Source: Botryococcus braunii (taxonomy: Eukaryota > Chlorophyta > Trebouxiophyceae). Taken from it: a stretch of 10,000 bases of DNA. Below are positions 1-10,000 of the stretch, one piece after another (within the stretch, counting starts at the first letter, position 1; the number at the start of each line of letters is the position of its first letter). The stretch covers positions 187,501 through 197,500 of the forward strand of contig KV908337.1 of NCBI GenBank assembly GCA_002005505.1, written 5' to 3'. Position numbers and translations under genes: made by a program. The notes beneath the pieces are model-generated. The model was not told where the DNA came from and did not search any database. It worked only from the letters and a program-made list of their open reading frames with translations.

Positions 1-1484
1 TATGCATCGACAGTTAGGTCAAAGCATAAGGTAAATCATACATCCAGCTGGAGTGCATGGTATTGATAGGAAACCAACTTGATCATGCCCGTACACCATC
101 TAGATCTGGAGTTGCAATTCTGTAAGGAGGTTAATGAATAAAGAACTTCTAGAGCACTGTATATAGAAGGTGCCATTGAGTGATACTTCAGTTCTGATGC
201 TTCTAAGAACCTCCGTGTCACTGCTGGTTTGTGCCTTGTGAGCATGCGTGTGAAAGACCAGAGGGCGCCGTGTATTGCTTTATCACTGAATGTGTGATAG
301 CTTACAGGAGAAGCTGATAAATGTGCAAAGACTATGAAGATGATACCATCACACGAGAGAACACGTCAAGCAAAGCATTAGAAGAGTCGATGTGGAGCCA
401 AAAACAGCACACTTTGAGGATATGAGGTCCTCTTATGATGAGGCTGACAACCCAGAAAATTTGTGGAAGAAGACTACAGGGGCAGTTCATGAGACCAGAA
501 GGGTATCTGGGTCATGAGTCATGACCTGATCAGGGCAATGCTGCCGGCACATGAAGGGCACGGCAGTTCAGCAGATTAAAGGAAAAGTGAAATATATCAG
601 TCTCAGGCCCCCGATGCCCGAATAGTCACGTTTCGACATCGGTGGATATCCGAATGGCCGTAAGTGCAAAAATGGTATATGCCCAGGTAGAAGTCACACG
701 ATAAGAACATCAATACAATAATAATACGCCAAGGAAGAATAGAAAACGTCAATAATAATAAACGTGGCAATGTAAATAAATTAGAATAAAGAATGAAGCC
801 CATCCTGCAGCCACCGCACGCCATAAATCCTGCGTCAGCAGATTGACAGGATGTCGCGTGGGGTCCCAATGTGTCGAATATGCGGGCGCCCGGTGAAACG
901 CGGTACCCTCTCAGCGGGCGCCACTGTACCCGGTATACAGTACCTCCGGTCACCGAAGTTGGGTGGTGCTCGTCCACTAGGCCCTTAAACAGAGTAATGC
1001 CATACAGTACAATAAGTTATGGCACACGAAAGACCGTCGTGAGCTCTTTGTGCGTTATTGTCTTATAAGGACGTTGTCTTCCTGGTGCCACCCGTCTGAT
1101 GGGTCTTCCCCGTGTACTTTGGACACGCCTCACAAGGTGTTTGCTTGGCCGCAAGATGTCTGGTAGTTACGAAACCTTAATGAATATCATATTTAATTAT
1201 GTACAGATATCAGGATTTCGAAACCAAGATATTCGATTCGTAGGGTCTGGGAATACCCTTAGTACAGTGCATCCAGGCTTTTAACGCATAATCCTTGTTA
1301 CTCATCCACTTGCACGAGCAGTGCATCGTTGTTCAACACCATCAAGAAATTGCCTGCGTTAAAAATTGCCTTTGGGACTGCGTCCGCTTAGACGCAAGCT
1401 GGGAAGGACTTGCACTAGAAATTCGCTGTGCTTGACCTTCTGCACAGTTGTTGTTGAGAATCGTTGACTGGGGGCTTCCCATCC
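1..1484. other. Upstream region with no supported gene
   Basis: I see no convincing gene here. Short open frames occur on both strands, but none has a recognisable motif or a consistent set of splice signals. The purine-rich part near 300-515 reads like protein in several overlapping frames at once, which is a composition effect. The stretch just before 1485 would hold the 5' untranslated region and promoter of the EF-hand gene. I cannot point to a TATA box, initiator or other core element at a sensible distance. An in-frame TGA at 1455-1457 lies upstream of the proposed start codon. Confidence 0.5.
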
Positions 1485-8161
<6,677 letters not shown>

Positions 8162-8173
8162 GCGGTCTTCGCC

Positions 8174-8196
8174 ACACAACACACACCCACCCACCC

Positions 8197-8250
<54 letters not shown>
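8174..8250 (+). repeat. CA-rich array with (AC)n core
   Basis: CCCACC-type imperfect units from about 8174, then a pure AC core at 8206-8250. It lies just downstream of the stop codon, probably in the 3' untranslated region or the flank. Confidence 0.93.
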
Positions 8251-8253
<3 letters not shown>

Positions 8254-8439
8254 GACACCCACACAGACACGACACGCACGGACACCACACACATGTGTAC
8301 ACAATCATACAGGTGCCTTAGCAGGAAACAGCCGGGACCTTTGGCGCCTTAGCCGGGAGGAGTGCACGCACATAGGAGACGGGAGAGTAGCCTCTCCTTG
8401 TCGGCGCCAACTTGTTTGGGTACACTTACTAAACCACCC

Positions 8440-8467
8440 CCCGAGGGATATAACCACCTCCCTCGGG
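8440..8467 (+). repeat. Perfect 9-bp stem hairpin
   Basis: CCCGAGGGA (8440-8448) pairs with TCCCTCGGG (8459-8467) around a 10-base loop. It lies about 280 bases after the stop codon, so it may fall in the 3' untranslated region. It does not match the histone stem-loop. Function unknown. Confidence 0.7.
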
Positions 8468-8849
8468 TGTCAGTCATTGGGGTGACCCACACCCGGAAGC
8501 AATTTCAAAGAACGCGCGCAATCCGACGTCTGCATGAGGACCCGAGCGGGCAAAAGAGTGTGTTGACGACGCACGCTTGACTTTTGTGCTGTGAAGCAGG
8601 AATAATTAAAGACGCCTTGCTGAGTGGCCCCCGAAGATGGCTGCTGTTCGTTCATGAGTACTTTCGCAGACACTGCACAGTGGCCTGCGCCACTGCTGGG
8701 GGTCGAGCTGCGACTCGGAGGGGGAACTCACACTACCGCAGGTACACCATGGTACAACGCAGGTTGTATGTCGCCCCGCAGCTCCCCTTCCGTTGGGTGA
8801 AGTGCGCTGTGGTACAACACGTACGCACCCTGCTCTCAACCCCGCAGCG

Positions 8850-9000
8850 TGTCAGTGTACCTGGAAGCATGGTGCTGTATCGGGAATGACATTACACATA
8901 CGCATATCTTCATTGAGCCCGATTGTGTACCCAGAAGCAAGGTGTTTCACCGGGAATGGCACCCTCATATAAGCATGGTAGGGTATCAAGAATGGCCCCA
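8850..9000 (+). repeat. Degenerate tandem repeat, about 70-bp period
   Basis: A block reading GTGTACC, then GAAGCA, GGTG and CGGGAATG occurs at about 8853-8889 and again at about 8925-8960. A weaker third copy (AAGCATGGTAGGGTATCAAGAATGG) lies at about 8970-8996. The copies have diverged, so this is old or simply weak. Confidence 0.5.
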
Positions 9001-9601
9001 TTTAGCCAGCACATTGTCATTACCAGAGGTACCTCCTTTTCCTTTAAATATGTCAGAAGATTCAGATTTGACAGCCGGTTTGAGTTTCCATGGGATCTTC
9101 AAAGGCCCTGAAACATGTCGTTGCGCAATGCATGCGGCAGGATCAAGACATGTACAATCTCAAAGGCAGAGAATATTGTGGCACCGGCGCCCTGAAGCCT
9201 TTCGCTACAAAGCCTAATTGGCAACCCAAGTTAAAAACCAGAACACAGTATGAGTGTATCGTCTTGCAAGATATTTGGGACCAGGAGTGTACAATTGCTA
9301 CATCATGTGAAACTTGAAGTTTTCCAGTCAGCCAGCCATAGCTAGTAATCAGGCATGGCCTAGGCAGCTGGAATCAGATATATTGACGACATGTACAGCA
9401 TGAGCTATGTTGTACAATGGTCTAATGAAACGGCCATGGCAGATTGACAGCATCCTGGTAGGATCTGAATTGGAACAAAGCAGGATCGTTTTAAAGAAGT
9501 TTGCACAGACTCAATGAAAACGGCCAGACTTCGTCCCCTTGTTAGTTGCTCCCTGTTGGAAAAGCCCCAAACCACTAGCAGTGCGTGCGCGAGTGAAGAC
9601 A

Positions 9602-9602
<1 letters not shown>

Positions 9603-9678
<76 letters not shown>
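9603..9678 (+). repeat. (CA)n microsatellite, 38 copies
   Basis: Uninterrupted CA run on the plus strand. The Val-Cys and Thr-His open frames that cross it on both strands are artefacts of the repeat. Confidence 0.96.
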
Positions 9679-9681
<3 letters not shown>

Positions 9682-10000
9682 GTGAGCAGTATCTGAGGCA
9701 ATTCTGACATGTCTGAGGTATGTCCTACCAATGACAAGAAAAGGGGCTTCATATGTAGTGATGGTATACGATTGGTGCACTTGACCTCATACCTGCATCG
9801 GAACCGTGAGGTTGGTGCCTGGGTAGGTATACGTCAAACGCCCTGTCCACCCCCAGCACGCTGAGAAGGAAGATGATATTCAACACCTGAATGCCAAAAA
9901 ACTTTGACCAGCTTTTTAAACTTTTAATGATGTACAACAACCCATGCCTTGCACGTCGAACAGGTGTGCATGTTGAACAAGCAGCTTGTAGCTGCTTTCT

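Larger units (their letters stand above)
8162..10000. other. Downstream region with no supported gene
   Basis: I find no gene here that I would defend. Open frames such as 8584-8889, 8849-9217 and 9090-9317 on the plus strand lack recognisable motifs and consistent splice signals, and they overlap each other in different frames. The region holds a CA array at each end, a small perfect hairpin and a degenerate tandem repeat. The 3' untranslated region of the EF-hand gene should start at 8162, but its end is not visible. Confidence 0.45.

Noticed and set aside
302..515. Possible coding piece (for example a frame at 344-515 with VDVEPKTAHFEDMR)
   Set aside because: At least two overlapping frames look equally protein-like, which points to purine-rich composition. 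No matching splice sites or start codon support any one of them.
603..977. 124-codon minus-strand open frame
   Set aside because: The first ATG is at the far end, the sequence carries no motif I recognise, and a frame of this length is within chance for six frames over 10 kb.
8849..9317. Overlapping plus-strand open frames of 122 and 75 codons
   Set aside because: The two use different frames over the same bases and neither shows a motif. The first begins inside a degenerate tandem repeat, so I could not support either as a gene.

Overview
This window looks like nuclear DNA of a eukaryote. The strongest signal is one plus-strand gene broken into short exons by GT-AG introns. It is surrounded and interrupted by long (CA)n, (GA)n, poly-G and poly-C tracts, a GC-rich minisatellite and a large inverted repeat. 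I see no bacterial operon, ribosome-binding-site spacing, rRNA or tRNA. The dense simple repeats, the large repeat-filled introns and a calmodulin/centrin-like EF-hand pair fused to a long polar tail suggest a protist or alga. The sequence alone does not identify the lineage. Ordinary GT donors argue mildly against a dinoflagellate.

Layout. Positions 1-1484 hold no gene I can support. Positions 1485-8161 hold the gene. The proposed coding exons are 1485-1553, 1903-2019, 2272-2462, 3175(or later)-3662, 5698-5794, then either 6178-6217 or 7261-7402, then 7769-8161 with a TGA stop. Every junction keeps the reading frame (intron phases 0, 0, 2, 1, 2, 0). The product is about 464 residues with the 40-nt exon, or about 498 with the 142-nt alternative. 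From 8162 to 10000 there are two more CA arrays, a hairpin and degenerate repeats, but no gene I can support.

The product starts with a short N-terminal segment, then two canonical EF-hand loops (residues 45-56 and 81-92). The remaining roughly 350 residues are Ser/Arg/Pro-rich and mostly look disordered, with one short charged helix-like stretch (around residues 289-312). It most likely acts as a calcium sensor or a calcium-regulated scaffold. The partner and cellular location cannot be read from the sequence.

Notable points are two candidate exons that cannot both be used without breaking the frame, and a 42-bp duplication straddling an exon-intron boundary that creates an out-of-frame copy of the splice donor. 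A CA microsatellite also appears to sit at, or inside, the start of exon 4. The introns carry a minisatellite whose units resemble 3' splice sites, a cluster of perfect palindromes, and a near-perfect 72-bp hairpin. All gene-model statements come from reading splice signals and phase by eye. No transcript or homology search was available.
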